Source: Sphingomonas sp. CFBP 8760 (GTDB lineage Bacteria; Pseudomonadota; Alphaproteobacteria; Sphingomonadales; Sphingomonadaceae). From it: a stretch of 64,000 nucleotides of DNA. The notes under the pieces were generated by a model, which saw nothing but the letters and a program-made list of their open reading frames with translations, was not told the origin of the DNA and ran no database searches. Made by a program: the position numbers and the translations under genes. Location of the stretch: assembly GCF_014841615.1 (NCBI RefSeq), contig NZ_JACYUG010000005.1, forward strand, positions 230,327 through 294,326, given 5' to 3'. This document shows positions 18,465-27,748 of the stretch, piece by piece. Numbering within the stretch: the first letter of the stretch is position 1; each line of letters begins with the position of its first letter.

Positions 18465-21043
18465 TCCGCGGCGATCGGCAGCGCTTCATCGGCGCTGGGA
18501 TCGGTCCATTTTTCGGGATTGTCGGGATAGGCGACCCGCTCGATCGCCTCTTCCATGGTCAGGCCTTGGGCCAGCAGGTCATGGATGGCGGCGAAGGTCT
18601 GCGGCGACGACGAGTAGACCGTCGCCGAATAGGGATCGAGGACGAGGCGGCCGACCGCCAGCGTCTCCGGGCCCTTGATCATCACGTCGGAATATTCGGA
18701 GCCCTGCCGCTTCAGCGAGCGGAGCAGCGCGTCGGTGTAGTCGTCCATCTCGAAGCGGTCGTGCTTCTTGAAGTCGGCGATCGTCTCCGCCTTCTGCTGC
18801 AGGATCACGAACCAGTCCGAGTTCTCCAGCGCCGCCTTGGAGCCATCCGACTTGTAATAGTCGTTGAGGCTCTGGGTGGCGGTGATCAGCGACGCGCCGT
18901 ATTTGCGGCAGGTCCGGGCATAGGCTTCGATGAAGTCGGCCATCGAGCCGCCCTTCAACATCTGCCATGCTTCATCGAGCAGCAGTGCCTTGGGCACCGA
19001 GCGGTCTTCGCGGCGCATCGCCTGGCTGGCCATGAACATGATCGCGGTCAGTGCAACCGAGCGCAGCTCCTCCCGCGACGACAGGTCGGACAGCTCGAAC
19101 ACGGTGAGCCGGTTCTTCAGCTCGAACGAGACCTCGCCCTCGAAAAAGCGGCCATAGGTGCCAGTCGACGAGAACGGCCGCATCGCAATGCCGAGATCGA
19201 TCGCGATCTGGTTCTCGGTGGCGTCCAGCGCGGCGATGACGTCGTTGATCGAGCCCTGCCGGCCCTTGGCCGCCCAGACCTCGTTGATCGCGCCGTCGAT
19301 GAGCCCCCTTTCCGTATCGTTGAGCTTGTCGATGTGGCGCGCCATCTGGTTGACGATGCTTTTCAGCATCGCGAAGCAATCCATGAGGTAATCCTCATCG
19401 GTCTCCGCCAGCACCGGGTCGATCATCGAGAACGGGTTGATGCAGAAGGCCGAGGACATCGTGAACTCGACGAACGCGCCGCCCTGCAGCTTGCAGGAAT
19501 GCTCGAACGAGCGGCCGTCATCGATCACGACGACCTTGGCGCCGGAGCCGACCATCGAGGAGCAAATCTCCTGCAACGCCACCGACTTGCCTGAGCCGGA
19601 CTTGCCGAACACGGCGACGTTGTGGTTGCCGGCGGTGTTCTCGAACGGCGACCAGAAGAACGGCTGGCCACGCCGACCGATCAGCATCAGGTGCGGACTG
19701 TTGCCGCCGAGATACTCACCCTGCAGCGGCATCAGGCTGGCGGCCGTCGTCGTCAGCACCGTGCGCAGCCGCTTCATGTTCTTCAGGTCGAACGACAGAC
19801 CATTGGCCATCGTCATCGGCATCGCCGCGAGCAGGCCCTGGATCTGCAGATAGCGATCGTCGAGCAGGTCCCAGCCTGCTGCCCGGTACACCGACTTCAG
19901 GATGCGCTCGTTGGCATCGCCGTTGCCCTTGGGGCTGAACGAGGTGACCGAGTAGAACGCCTGCACCAGCTTCCTGCCCTGGCGCAGCTCATCCTTGACG
20001 AAGCCCCACTCCTTCGACTGGTCGTGCAGCTGCGGCAGCATCCGCGCCGACTTGCTGTCAGCGAGGCTGGTGGTGCGCATGAACTTGCGGCCGGCGCGCT
20101 GGCCTGCGGCTTCCGCATCCGGGAAGTCGAGGCACAGGTTGGTCGAGACCGGGCAGGGCATGCGCAGCTTGTCGGCGAACATGTCGCCGATGAGCTTGGC
20201 CATGTCCCACGGCGCCCAACGCTGCGGCAGGTTGCGGACCGAGAAGGAGCGGACGTCGAACGTGTCCGGATAGATCTCGCCGATCTCGGGGGCGTTATCG
20301 ACGGTCTTGCCGGTCGGCCGGAAACGCTCGGTACGCAGCAGGATGCGGTCCGGCTCGATCTTCATTTCCAGATCGTGGCGCACCGCCTGATCGGCGATCG
20401 AGTCGAACGGATTGTAGGTGATCGTGTCGTCACCCGGCGCCGTGGTCGGCGAGGTGATGTCATCGATCCACGAGATGAGGCCCTTGGGATCGACCGCGCG
20501 GGCATGGACGCCGAGCGATTCCAGCGCCGAGATCATGCCTTCCATGACCGAGATGATCTCGTCGTTCGACACCCGGCTCGATTCCGGGGTCGAATAGGAG
20601 ATGCCGAGGCGATGATTGCGCAGGCAGAAGGGGGCCGAGTTGGACAGCGACTTCCAGACGCCGCCCATCAAATACTCGGTGCGGTGCCGGGCCATGCGCT
20701 CGTAGATGCCCGACGCCGAATAGCGCGGCATGTACCACTGCGAGAGCTTATCGCTGATCCGCGGGCTCATCCAGCCATGGACCTGCAGCGCACCCGGCGT
20801 CGGGATGCCTTCGGACAGCAGCTGCGCCAGCATCTCATGGCTCTGCTCGGTCGCGCCGATCATCGGCGTCGCCTCGAGGAAGAAGCCGCGCGAGGCGCTG
20901 TTGTAGTAGAGCTTGGTATTGGGATCGTAGCCCCGGTAGGGCAGCCAGTGGACGAACCGCGGCACCGCGGTGTCCGGACGGCCATTCTCCGGGACCTTGG
21001 CGTCGCCGAGGATGGTCGAGAGCAGCCAGCGAAGGATCTTCAT
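18461..21043 (-). CDS. traC: Type IV secretion ATPase TraC
   Basis: An 860-residue VirB4-class cytoplasmic ATPase that powers F-pilus assembly. The Walker A motif GKSGSGKSV lies near residue 480 and the Walker B motif KALLLDEAWQML near residue 690, with TraC-type N-terminal sequence in the first half. Later motifs include ATQSLNDYY, the usual glutamine-bearing motif after Walker B. The ATG overlaps the traV stop (ATGA at 21040-21043). Length matches F TraC. Confidence 0.96.
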   Translation of the reverse strand: MKILRWLLSTILGDAKVPENGRPDTAVPRFVHWLPYRGYDPNTKLYYNSASRGFFLEATPMIGATEQSHEMLAQLLSEGIPTPGALQVHGWMSPRISDKLSQWYMPRYSASGIYERMARHRTEYLMGGVWKSLSNSAPFCLRNHRLGISYSTPESSRVSNDEIISVMEGMISALESLGVHARAVDPKGLISWIDDITSPTTAPGDDTITYNPFDSIADQAVRHDLEMKIEPDRILLRTERFRPTGKTVDNAPEIGEIYPDTFDVRSFSVRNLPQRWAPWDMAKLIGDMFADKLRMPCPVSTNLCLDFPDAEAAGQRAGRKFMRTTSLADSKSARMLPQLHDQSKEWGFVKDELRQGRKLVQAFYSVTSFSPKGNGDANERILKSVYRAAGWDLLDDRYLQIQGLLAAMPMTMANGLSFDLKNMKRLRTVLTTTAASLMPLQGEYLGGNSPHLMLIGRRGQPFFWSPFENTAGNHNVAVFGKSGSGKSVALQEICSSMVGSGAKVVVIDDGRSFEHSCKLQGGAFVEFTMSSAFCINPFSMIDPVLAETDEDYLMDCFAMLKSIVNQMARHIDKLNDTERGLIDGAINEVWAAKGRQGSINDVIAALDATENQIAIDLGIAMRPFSSTGTYGRFFEGEVSFELKNRLTVFELSDLSSREELRSVALTAIMFMASQAMRREDRSVPKALLLDEAWQMLKGGSMADFIEAYARTCRKYGASLITATQSLNDYYKSDGSKAALENSDWFVILQQKAETIADFKKHDRFEMDDYTDALLRSLKRQGSEYSDVMIKGPETLAVGRLVLDPYSATVYSSSPQTFAAIHDLLAQGLTMEEAIERVAYPDNPEKWTDPSADEALPIAAE

Positions 21044-22011
21044 TGGTCCACTCCAGGGAACGAGGATGCGCGCAGCACCGGCAGCGGGCTGGCCGACTTG
21101 GCCGCCTCACGCGCTTCCGGCTCGGCACGGGCGAGCCCCGACCGGATCGCAGGATTGCCCGCGACCGACGCGATTGCGGCGCGGCCTGCCGGCGTAGCGT
21201 ACTTAGGCACCGCGATGCCCGAGGTCGCAGAGATCGCCACTGGCGCCGAAGTGGCCGCAGCGCTTGGACGGACAGACTCGGATGCGGGGAGGGGTTTAGG
21301 CGCGGTCGTCATGCCGACCGCGACGGGGGCGATCGTGGCAGGCCGGACGGTAGTAGGCACGGCGATCGGCGCTTGCACGGCGGATGCCGTCGGTGCCGGG
21401 CGGCGCGCGGTCCGCGACAGCCGGCGCGCCACCTGATCCTTGATGTCGCCAACCGGGTCTGCCTGCGCACGAGCGGCCGCAACAGCCGCAGCGCTCGGCA
21501 GGTCCGGATCAACGCCGGCGTCACCGTCTGAAACCAGCGGCTGATCGGCGCGGTCAATCGCGGCGAGCAGCGTGTCGCCGCCCGTTGCCGCCCGCACCTG
21601 CGCCGGCGTCGTCGCGACCGCATTGCTGGCCAACGCCTGCTGCCAGTCGCCGCGCTCGACCACGGCATGAACCGCAGTCTGTTCGTGCAACCGACCGGCC
21701 GCATCGATCTGTGCCGGGAAGACGATCCGCAGCACCCGCTCCTGGCTCCGCGCCGGAGCGACGGCAGCGGTGTCGAAGCCGCGACCCTCGGCGCGCGGCG
21801 CGGTGTACGGCCCGGCAGGCGTAATCAGGCGATCGCCGTCTTCGCCGGAGATCAGCGCGAGCGCGCGATCGTCGATGAACGAACTCGGCGCGCAGATGCC
21901 GTCGGGGGCGCGACACGAGAAGCTGCCCTTCGCATTGCCGTCGAGCGTGGTGCAACCGCTGACCGCGGCACTGCCGGCGAGAACCGCGAGGAGGAGGCGG
22001 GCGCGGCTCAC
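21040..22011 (-). CDS. traV: Outer-membrane lipoprotein TraV
   Basis: A 323-residue lipoprotein with lipobox AVSGC at about residues 16-20 after a short hydrophobic signal. It is the outer-membrane core subunit (VirB7-like) that pairs with TraK and TraB. The F-type signature lies right after the lipid Cys (FSCRAPDGICAPSS, with a conserved Cys pair). The remainder is a long Ala/Pro/Val-rich low-complexity region, so it is longer than F TraV. It starts at GTG 22011, overlapping the dsbC stop. Confidence 0.88.
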   Translation of the reverse strand: MSRARLLLAVLAGSAAVSGCTTLDGNAKGSFSCRAPDGICAPSSFIDDRALALISGEDGDRLITPAGPYTAPRAEGRGFDTAAVAPARSQERVLRIVFPAQIDAAGRLHEQTAVHAVVERGDWQQALASNAVATTPAQVRAATGGDTLLAAIDRADQPLVSDGDAGVDPDLPSAAAVAAARAQADPVGDIKDQVARRLSRTARRPAPTASAVQAPIAVPTTVRPATIAPVAVGMTTAPKPLPASESVRPSAAATSAPVAISATSGIAVPKYATPAGRAAIASVAGNPAIRSGLARAEPEAREAAKSASPLPVLRASSFPGVDQ

Positions 22012-22868
22012 GACTTGCTGCCCGCGATGAAGGCAGCGACCAGCTCGGCCGAGCGGAAGCCCTCCATGACCGCGCCGTCGCCGCGCACCAGCACCGGCGT
22101 GCCAAGCAGGCCGTTCGCCTTGGCGAAACGCTCATTGGCGTCGAGGCCGGAGGTGTCGCAGCTTGCCGAGGTGCCGAGCGGCTCGCGGGCATAAGCGCTA
22201 TGCAATGCCTTCACCCGGTCCCTGGCGCAGTAGACCTGGTTGGACAGCGCGCGGGTACCCAGCGCCGAGATCGGCCGCTCGACCACCCGCACGTTGAGTG
22301 ACACCAGCGCGTTGCTGAGCGCCTTGCAATAGCCGCACTCGAAGTCGCTGAAGACGGTGACCGTCTTGCCCTGTGGGTTGCCCCACACAATCGCGCCGTC
22401 CTTGGGCAGGGCAGCCAGCGACAGATGCTTCGGCGTCGTCGGCGCTGCCGGCCGATCGGCGCTGGTCAGCGGCGCGTCGCCTCGATCGGGCGCGGCGTTG
22501 GCCTTGGCGGCCCCGCCGACCAGGGTGTCCGGATTGATTTCGAGCAACCGGGTGGCGGTCAGGTCCTGACGCGTCTCCATGTCGTAGACCCGGCCGATGA
22601 CGAGATAGCGGCCGCTACGATCGACGTAGAACAGATTGCTGCCGGCGGTAACCTCACAAAGGCCGTCGACCACGGCGCAATCGACCTTCGACACCTGCGT
22701 CTTGGGCAGGCGGGCCTCGAGGCGTTCGGCGACCTTGGTGTCGCCGGCGCTGCCGAAGTTGGCGGCCATCGCCATGCCGGCAAACGCGGACGCACCGGCA
22801 AGTGCGCCGACGACGCCGGTGAACAGCGCGCTCCGGACGCGCCGACGCGGGTTCTCAGTTGCGGACAT
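22008..22868 (-). CDS. DsbC-like disulfide isomerase in tra operon
   Basis: A 286-residue periplasmic thiol-disulfide isomerase with a signal/anchor (ALFTGVVGALAGASAFAGMA), a DsbC-type dimerisation domain, and a C-terminal thioredoxin fold. That fold carries the CGYC active site in FSDFECGYCKALSN and the cis-Pro motif GTPVLV. It fills the role of F TrbB or the DsbC of R27-like systems, helping fold cysteine-rich TraN, TraU and TraV. I chose ATG 22868 over GTG 22874. It overlaps the end of traB. Confidence 0.92.
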   Translation of the reverse strand: MSATENPRRRVRSALFTGVVGALAGASAFAGMAMAANFGSAGDTKVAERLEARLPKTQVSKVDCAVVDGLCEVTAGSNLFYVDRSGRYLVIGRVYDMETRQDLTATRLLEINPDTLVGGAAKANAAPDRGDAPLTSADRPAAPTTPKHLSLAALPKDGAIVWGNPQGKTVTVFSDFECGYCKALSNALVSLNVRVVERPISALGTRALSNQVYCARDRVKALHSAYAREPLGTSASCDTSGLDANERFAKANGLLGTPVLVRGDGAVMEGFRSAELVAAFIAGSKS

Positions 22869-24189
22869 AAACACCCTCCAGGAAGACGATTTCGACGTCG
22901 ACGCCGGTCGGCATTTCGATGACCGGCTGATACTGCTCGGCGCGCTCGATCAGGTATTTGGAGAGGTCCTTGCCGGACTCCTGCGCGCCGCCACCCAGCG
23001 CGCGCAGGCCGACGTTGCCGAGGTTGGGCGTGTGGTTGATGCCACCGTTGCCATTGGCGCTGATCGTCGCCACCGGCGCGGTGAAGGCTGAGTTGAGCGC
23101 GGTGCCGGCCCCGCCGACGAGGCCCGCGAAGAACGCCTGCATCGCCAGCGAGCCTTCGCGGCTGACGACACGTCCACGCACGCCGGTCTTGCCGCCAAAG
23201 GCGATGAAGCCCTTGACCTCGGACTCCGCGTAGCGCCCACCCGGCTGTGGGCAGGTCATCTTCTGGAGCTTGATGTAGACCTTCTCGCTCGACAGATCGC
23301 CGCGGGCGGCACCGTTGATGAGGCAGCCCTGAATCTTTGTCGTCAGCAGCTTGCCGTTCTGCAGCACCGAGCGCGCCGGCCCGGTGATGCGCAGCACGAC
23401 GGGCAGCGGATCGGCCTGGCTGTTGACGCCGGCCGAGGCATCGACGCCGACCACGACCTTGGCGGAGGCAAAGCTGTTCGCCGGCAGATAGTTGGGGCTA
23501 TCGGTATAGATCGTGCTGCCCTTCGCTACCTTGCTGGCCGGACCGGTCTCGGCCGAGCCGAACGACACCATCTTCACTTCGCTGAGCCGGGCGGGCGCGG
23601 GCGCTAGGCCGGGGCCGGCAGCGCCGGGATTGCCGTACATGGCAGCACTGCCCGGACCGTACATCGCTTGCCGTCCCGGCATCGGCGCCGGTGCTGCGGC
23701 TCGCTCGTTGACCTGTCGGCGCAGCTGCTCGTTCTCGGCCTGGTAGGCGGAGACGACGCGCGTACCGTCCTGCGACATCGAGGTGTTCTGCGCCCGCAGC
23801 GCATCGACCTGCTCGGCGAGCTGCGCGAGACGGGCATTGGTGCCGTCGACGCCCTTCAGCTGGTTCTCGGTCGACTGGAAGCGGTTCTCGGACTGCGCCA
23901 TCCACTCCTGCTCGGACTTGGTCTTGTTGGTCATGTCGCTGACCGAGACCGTCTTCTTGTCCGCGCTGTCGGGGTCGATCTTCTTGACCGCGTCATCACC
24001 GCTGAAGATCCAGAAGGACGACGCCACCAGGACGACGCCGCAGCCGGCCGCGAGCTTCATCTGCTGCTTCTTGCGGGTCTCGATGTTGCCATCGAGTTCG
24101 GACGCGACCGGCGAAACGCCGTCCGCGTCGCCAGCTTCCGGTGCGTCGAGGGCCTTGCGCTCGCGATTGAAGATGTTCTTGAGGCCCAT
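22855..24189 (-). CDS. traB: Conjugal transfer protein TraB (VirB10-like)
   Basis: A 444-residue envelope-spanning core-complex subunit. It has a cytoplasmic N-terminus, one membrane span near residues 44-62 (LAAGCGVVLVASSFWIF), a coiled-coil region, a Pro/Ala-rich linker and a VirB10/TrbI-type beta-barrel domain from about residue 205 (GSTIYTDSPNYLPANSFA). It bridges inner and outer membranes with TraV and TraK. Three bases separate it from the traK stop. Confidence 0.94.
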   Translation of the reverse strand: MGLKNIFNRERKALDAPEAGDADGVSPVASELDGNIETRKKQQMKLAAGCGVVLVASSFWIFSGDDAVKKIDPDSADKKTVSVSDMTNKTKSEQEWMAQSENRFQSTENQLKGVDGTNARLAQLAEQVDALRAQNTSMSQDGTRVVSAYQAENEQLRRQVNERAAAPAPMPGRQAMYGPGSAAMYGNPGAAGPGLAPAPARLSEVKMVSFGSAETGPASKVAKGSTIYTDSPNYLPANSFASAKVVVGVDASAGVNSQADPLPVVLRITGPARSVLQNGKLLTTKIQGCLINGAARGDLSSEKVYIKLQKMTCPQPGGRYAESEVKGFIAFGGKTGVRGRVVSREGSLAMQAFFAGLVGGAGTALNSAFTAPVATISANGNGGINHTPNLGNVGLRALGGGAQESGKDLSKYLIERAEQYQPVIEMPTGVDVEIVFLEGVYVRN

Positions 24190-24192
24190 GGC

Positions 24193-25011
24193 TTAGTTTC
24201 CGTTCCGCGAGACGAGGTAGGCGGTCGTGACCCGACCCGGCGTGAGCTTGGGCTCGGCGATCGACACCGCCAGCGCGCTGGCCGGCGCCACGCTGGCCTC
24301 GGTCAGCGTCGCCTCGGCGGTGCCCTTGTTCTCGATGCGCAGGACGCGGCCGGTCATCGCCTCGCCGCGATACTCCGCGATCATCTGCACCTTGAGGTTG
24401 CCGACATAGACCGGCTTCAGCGAGCGCTGGCGCATCTCGAAGCCGTCGACCGACTTGTTGGCGTACATCGCCTGCACCAGCGTCACCGCGGCTTCTTCCG
24501 GCGTGGACGTCTGGGCGATCTTGGTGGTGGTGCCGGCTTCGACTGCATCGGCCTTGGCGATCGCGGGGTTCGAGACGAACACCTGCACCGCCTGGTCGCC
24601 GCTGATCCGGCACTGGAACTTGTAGACGTAGCCGCGCTTCGACGTGCCGAAGAACGACAGCACCTGCCGGCCGAAGCCTTCCGGCACCGACAGGTAGATG
24701 TCGCCGCGCACCGGCTCGTTGACGACCGAGAAGTCGTCCGCCGGGTTGCCGGTGTTGATCTTGGAGACCCCTGCAAACTCATCGCCGACGAGGCTGATGC
24801 GGGTGAGGTCCTTCGAGGACGCGGTGCATGACACCTGCGCGCCGTCAGCGGCCATCAACGTCTGGTCGCCAGCAGCAAAGGCCGGCGCTGCGAAGATGAA
24901 GACCGCAACGGCGATGAGGGCCAAGCCCGCGATGCGGCTCAGCCAGCAGAAGGTGCGGGTGGAGAGGGCAGTGCCGAGCGCGGCACTGCCAAATGCGTAG
25001 ATCGCGGTCAC
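24193..25011 (-). CDS. traK: Conjugal transfer protein TraK (VirB9-like secretin)
   Basis: A 272-residue periplasmic/outer-membrane core protein. GTG 25011 overlaps the traE stop as GTGA and gives a signal peptide (IAGLALIAVAVFIFAAPAFA). The following sequence includes the TraK N-terminal motif CTASSKDLTRISLVGD and the C-terminal TTAYLVSRNGN. The in-frame extension to 25317 runs inside traE and is rejected. Confidence 0.93.
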   Translation of the reverse strand: MTAIYAFGSAALGTALSTRTFCWLSRIAGLALIAVAVFIFAAPAFAAGDQTLMAADGAQVSCTASSKDLTRISLVGDEFAGVSKINTGNPADDFSVVNEPVRGDIYLSVPEGFGRQVLSFFGTSKRGYVYKFQCRISGDQAVQVFVSNPAIAKADAVEAGTTTKIAQTSTPEEAAVTLVQAMYANKSVDGFEMRQRSLKPVYVGNLKVQMIAEYRGEAMTGRVLRIENKGTAEATLTEASVAPASALAVSIAEPKLTPGRVTTAYLVSRNGN

Positions 25012-25580
25012 ATCGCGGCTCCCGGTCGGGTCTTGGGTTGGACCATGCTGAAGCCGACGAGCTTCAGGGTCATGCCGGCATATTCCCAGTCGTAGACGAA
25101 GGTGCGCTGCTCGGAGGAGACGATCTTCTGACCGATCACCGTGTTGAGCTTGCCCGACACGGTCGACTGGAGCGCTTTGGGATCGATCTCCATGCCCTCC
25201 AGCGTGAAGTATTGCGACATGCTCGAGCCGCGCTGTTCGTCGACGATCTTGAGGAGGTCTGCCTTGATCGCGCCCTGCGACTTGGGCGACACGATCGCGA
25301 GGACCGACTTCATCCAATAGTCGAGGCTGCTGGGGGTGCGGTTGAGGGTCAGCACCGCGGTATCGCGGGTGATGAGCTCGAGATATTCGCGCGATACGCC
25401 CGACGTCGACAGCGTGACCGGCGAGCCAAGTACTGGCTGCAGCACGATCTCGCGGCTCCGCGTCGCCGACATCAGAAGCAGCAGCGCAATTACGCCGGCG
25501 AGGACCAGCGCGGCGATGCCAAGCAAATTACGCTGGCGGAGGACGCGCTGGGATTGCGCGTGCTGGTAGGAGAAATCCAT
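25008..25580 (-). CDS. traE: Conjugal transfer protein TraE (VirB5/VirB8-region component)
   Basis: A 190-residue inner-membrane protein with an N-terminal anchor (LLGIAALVLAGVIALLLLMSA) and a periplasmic domain typical of F-type TraE, including SREYLELITRDTAVLTLNR and ALQSTVSGKLNTVIG. It functions in pilus assembly. It starts one base after the traL stop. Confidence 0.93.
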   Translation of the reverse strand: MDFSYQHAQSQRVLRQRNLLGIAALVLAGVIALLLLMSATRSREIVLQPVLGSPVTLSTSGVSREYLELITRDTAVLTLNRTPSSLDYWMKSVLAIVSPKSQGAIKADLLKIVDEQRGSSMSQYFTLEGMEIDPKALQSTVSGKLNTVIGQKIVSSEQRTFVYDWEYAGMTLKLVGFSMVQPKTRPGAAM

Positions 25581-25581
25581 G

Positions 25582-25872
25582 TCAGCCCACCATCAGTCGA
25601 AGATAGGAAGGTGGCGTGGCCTTGAGCGACGGAAAGCCGCCCGGCAGATGCCAATAGGCCAGATGGATCAACCACGAAGTCGCCCGTCCCGCCTTGGCCC
25701 TCCTCAGGGCCCACCAGCCCAGGACGGCAAGGCCGATCCCGATGACGATGTGTTGGGACAGGATCCCCCAGGTGAAGGGGATGACCATCGCGAGGAACTC
25801 GTCGAGCGTCCAGAACCCGATCAGCTCAGGATCGTCGAGATGCGATGGGATCACGTACTTATCGGCTGACAT
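25582..25872 (-). CDS. traL: Conjugal transfer protein TraL
   Basis: A 96-residue VirB3-like inner-membrane protein with the conserved start YVIPSHLDDPELIGFWTLDE. A hydrophobic hairpin (LAMVIPFTWGILSQHIVIGI) follows, and the C-terminus is HLPGGFPSLKATPPSYLR. Length and motifs match F-type TraL. I chose ATG 25872. Confidence 0.95.
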   Translation of the reverse strand: MSADKYVIPSHLDDPELIGFWTLDEFLAMVIPFTWGILSQHIVIGIGLAVLGWWALRRAKAGRATSWLIHLAYWHLPGGFPSLKATPPSYLRLMVG

Positions 25873-25931
25873 CACGCCACCTTCAAGGACGGTGCCGGCG
25901 AAGCTGCTATCAACGCCGGCACCGGGTCGGG

Positions 25932-26252
25932 TCAGATGGTTGCGGTGACGGTCGAGGTGACGATGGGGATACCGGTGCCAGCACCGACGCCCACGCCGAC
26001 CGGGATGGCGACCTGGCCGAGCGAGAAGCGGCCCGAGGCCAGACCGACGACACCGCCAGCCAGCGACAACACGGTGATGATCTTGCCGCCCGAACCTTCC
26101 AGGAAGCCGGTGAAGGCATTCAGGGCGGTGTTGAACGTGGCGTCCGCACCGGCCAGCGCCGGGGTGGCAAGGACAGCGGCCGCAGCTGCGGCGCCGATGA
26201 CCGCCAGGGCGGTCGTCTCGGCGCGACGGCCGATCTTGAGCATGGTCTTCAT
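25932..26252 (-). CDS. traA: F-type pilin TraA
   Basis: The pilin precursor, 106 residues. A long Ala-rich leader ends at ATPALA followed by GADATFNTALNAF. Two hydrophobic segments (IITVLSLAGGVVGLASG and VAIPVGVGVGAGTGIPIV) flank a short basic turn, as expected for an F-like pilin that is cleaved and inserted before polymerisation. It is the first gene of the transfer operon, so the operon promoter should lie in 26253-26610. Confidence 0.93.
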   Translation of the reverse strand: MKTMLKIGRRAETTALAVIGAAAAAAVLATPALAGADATFNTALNAFTGFLEGSGGKIITVLSLAGGVVGLASGRFSLGQVAIPVGVGVGAGTGIPIVTSTVTATI

Positions 26253-26408
26253 GGTAGGAGTCTCCGTTCGATCGAGCGCTGTTCAGCGCGCCCAAGAGGA
26301 GACTGACCGGTGCGTTTCTCCGGCCGCAATCGGCATTCGTCGGAACCAAGCCGAAGCTTATGGTTTTTTTAACTTTCAGATCCAATTCTGTCGTTTGCGA
26401 ATCACCGT

Positions 26409-26490
26409 GCCCGGCTGCGGCGGGCAGCCGCCCGGGAAATCCGGGCACCCGCCCTGAAAACGCGGGCAGGCTGCCCGGGAAATCCGGGCA
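26409..26490. repeat. Tandem GC-rich palindromes upstream of traA
   Basis: Two identical 18-base copies of GCCCGGGAAATCCGGGCA lie at 26430-26447 and 26473-26490. Each can form a six-base-pair hairpin (GCCCGG/CCGGGC, loop GAAAT), and they are 43 bases apart. A further palindrome GGGCAGGCTGCCC occupies 26464-26476, and an imperfect one is at 26409-26425. No T-run follows on either strand, so they are not ordinary terminators. They are candidate operators for the divergent tra operon and 26615 gene, or a strand-transfer or replication structure. Confidence 0.55.
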
Positions 26491-26614
26491 TCCAATTTGG
26501 CATTCGGATCGTAACTGGTTTAGCCCTTGAGTCGAAGGATGCAGCTCGCCGCTTTTTGGAGTATGCGGGGTAAGCCAAAGTCCGGAGTGGACTCGAGATT
26601 GAGGGTTAGCGACA

Positions 26615-27085
26615 GTGGCGGCTGAAAAGGCGTATCATATTTCCGTTTCGGATCACTATTTTCGCCTAACCACCGAGAGTATCAGGCTCCTGTCTAATAA
26701 GCACCGCTTTTATTATTCTTTGCCAATGGTAATTAACGAGCGTGCCAACCGCACGCCAGACCTTGCGGATAGCTATGATGCCGAGGATATGAGAAACCAC
26801 CTTCGCATTATCTCAAGCGAAGGTAAGGTGAAGATAGACTTCACTATCTTAGAAACGAGTGCTGGTACGATCGAGGCGGCTGCGGTCGCCCTCGGCGAGG
26901 CACTTGGCCAAACAGTTCTACTACCGGATGCGGTCTCGTTGATGCTTTTTGACCTAGTGGTCGAGCGCAATGCTACAGAGGTCCTAACCAAACTAGGCCT
27001 TTCCGCCTCTGAAGCGGAAAGTTATCGCGTTTCATTGAAAAAGAAAGACACCAACGTCATTCGGTTGCGGCCGAAGCGTCCATAA
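26615..27085 (+). CDS. Hypothetical protein, divergent from tra operon
   Basis: A 156-residue protein starting GTG 26615. Its codons are noticeably more AT-rich than the tra genes. No domain is recognised. The sequence is mixed alpha/beta with a basic C-terminus (VIRLRPKRP). Its position opposite the tra operon and before an XRE-like gene suggests a regulatory role, but this is inference. Confidence 0.65.
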   Translation: MAAEKAYHISVSDHYFRLTTESIRLLSNKHRFYYSLPMVINERANRTPDLADSYDAEDMRNHLRIISSEGKVKIDFTILETSAGTIEAAAVALGEALGQTVLLPDAVSLMLFDLVVERNATEVLTKLGLSASEAESYRVSLKKKDTNVIRLRPKRP

Positions 27086-27164
27086 AGATTTGTCTCGGAC
27101 CAGCTTAGGGTTGCTTTTTGCGATTCCGTGCGTCTACCCACGAGATGTACCGGGGAGACGGGGC

Positions 27165-27680
27165 ATGGGCGAAGCGACGCGAAGTTGGACGGAAAAGCCA
27201 GAGGGGGCGATTCCAAGCTTCGATTTGGAAGATTACATCCTAGCCAGGATGGACCTCAAAGGGATGAGCGTCAGGGAGCTGGCGTACATGACCAAAATCG
27301 GTCGGAGCCGTCTCCACGACGGGCTCCACCGCGAGGTCGACAAGCGCGTCGCCCTCAGAATGCCGGAGCTGGTAGCGATCCTCGAAGCTCTGTCCATCAG
27401 CAAGATCGAGGCGATGTACGCCCAGGAAGTTCTGCAGAAAAACGAGGGTATCGAATTAAAGGACCTCCTGAAGGTCATACCGATGTGCCTTGGTATTGTG
27501 ACCGGCCTTCCCGAACAGATCATTACCGTCGTGCAGCATGTCGATGGGCTTGGGTTCGATGATATCAGGCCTGAACATGGAGAGGCGGCCCAAAACCTTT
27601 TGGTGCGCGCGATCGAGGTTGAATATAAAAAGCTTGGCCGGCGCCGGTCCCAACGATTTGATGAATTTGGCGAAGAATAA
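27165..27680 (+). CDS. XRE-like helix-turn-helix regulator
   Basis: A 171-residue protein starting ATG 27165 after a GGGGAGACGGGG stretch. A helix-turn-helix of the Cro/C1 type spans residues 27-75 (MSVRELAYMTKIGRSRLHDG, then LVAILEALSIS). The C-terminal half is helical, possibly for oligomerisation. It lies between the 26615 gene and the iterons, so it may control transfer or replication genes. The earlier in-frame start (27090) lacks domain support. Confidence 0.75.
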   Translation: MGEATRSWTEKPEGAIPSFDLEDYILARMDLKGMSVRELAYMTKIGRSRLHDGLHREVDKRVALRMPELVAILEALSISKIEAMYAQEVLQKNEGIELKDLLKVIPMCLGIVTGLPEQIITVVQHVDGLGFDDIRPEHGEAAQNLLVRAIEVEYKKLGRRRSQRFDEFGEE

Positions 27681-27748
27681 CTTACACTGATTGCGCAGCC
27701 CTCCTGACGTAGCGACCGCCCCCTGAGGCCTAGATCGCTCGGTCGGTA

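Noticed and set aside
19622..21436. 604-codon plus-strand open frame
   Set aside because: Antisense to traC and traV; no motif and shadow-type composition.
26409..26490. Palindromes as a Rho-independent terminator
   Set aside because: No T-run follows the hairpins on either strand and no gene ends there.
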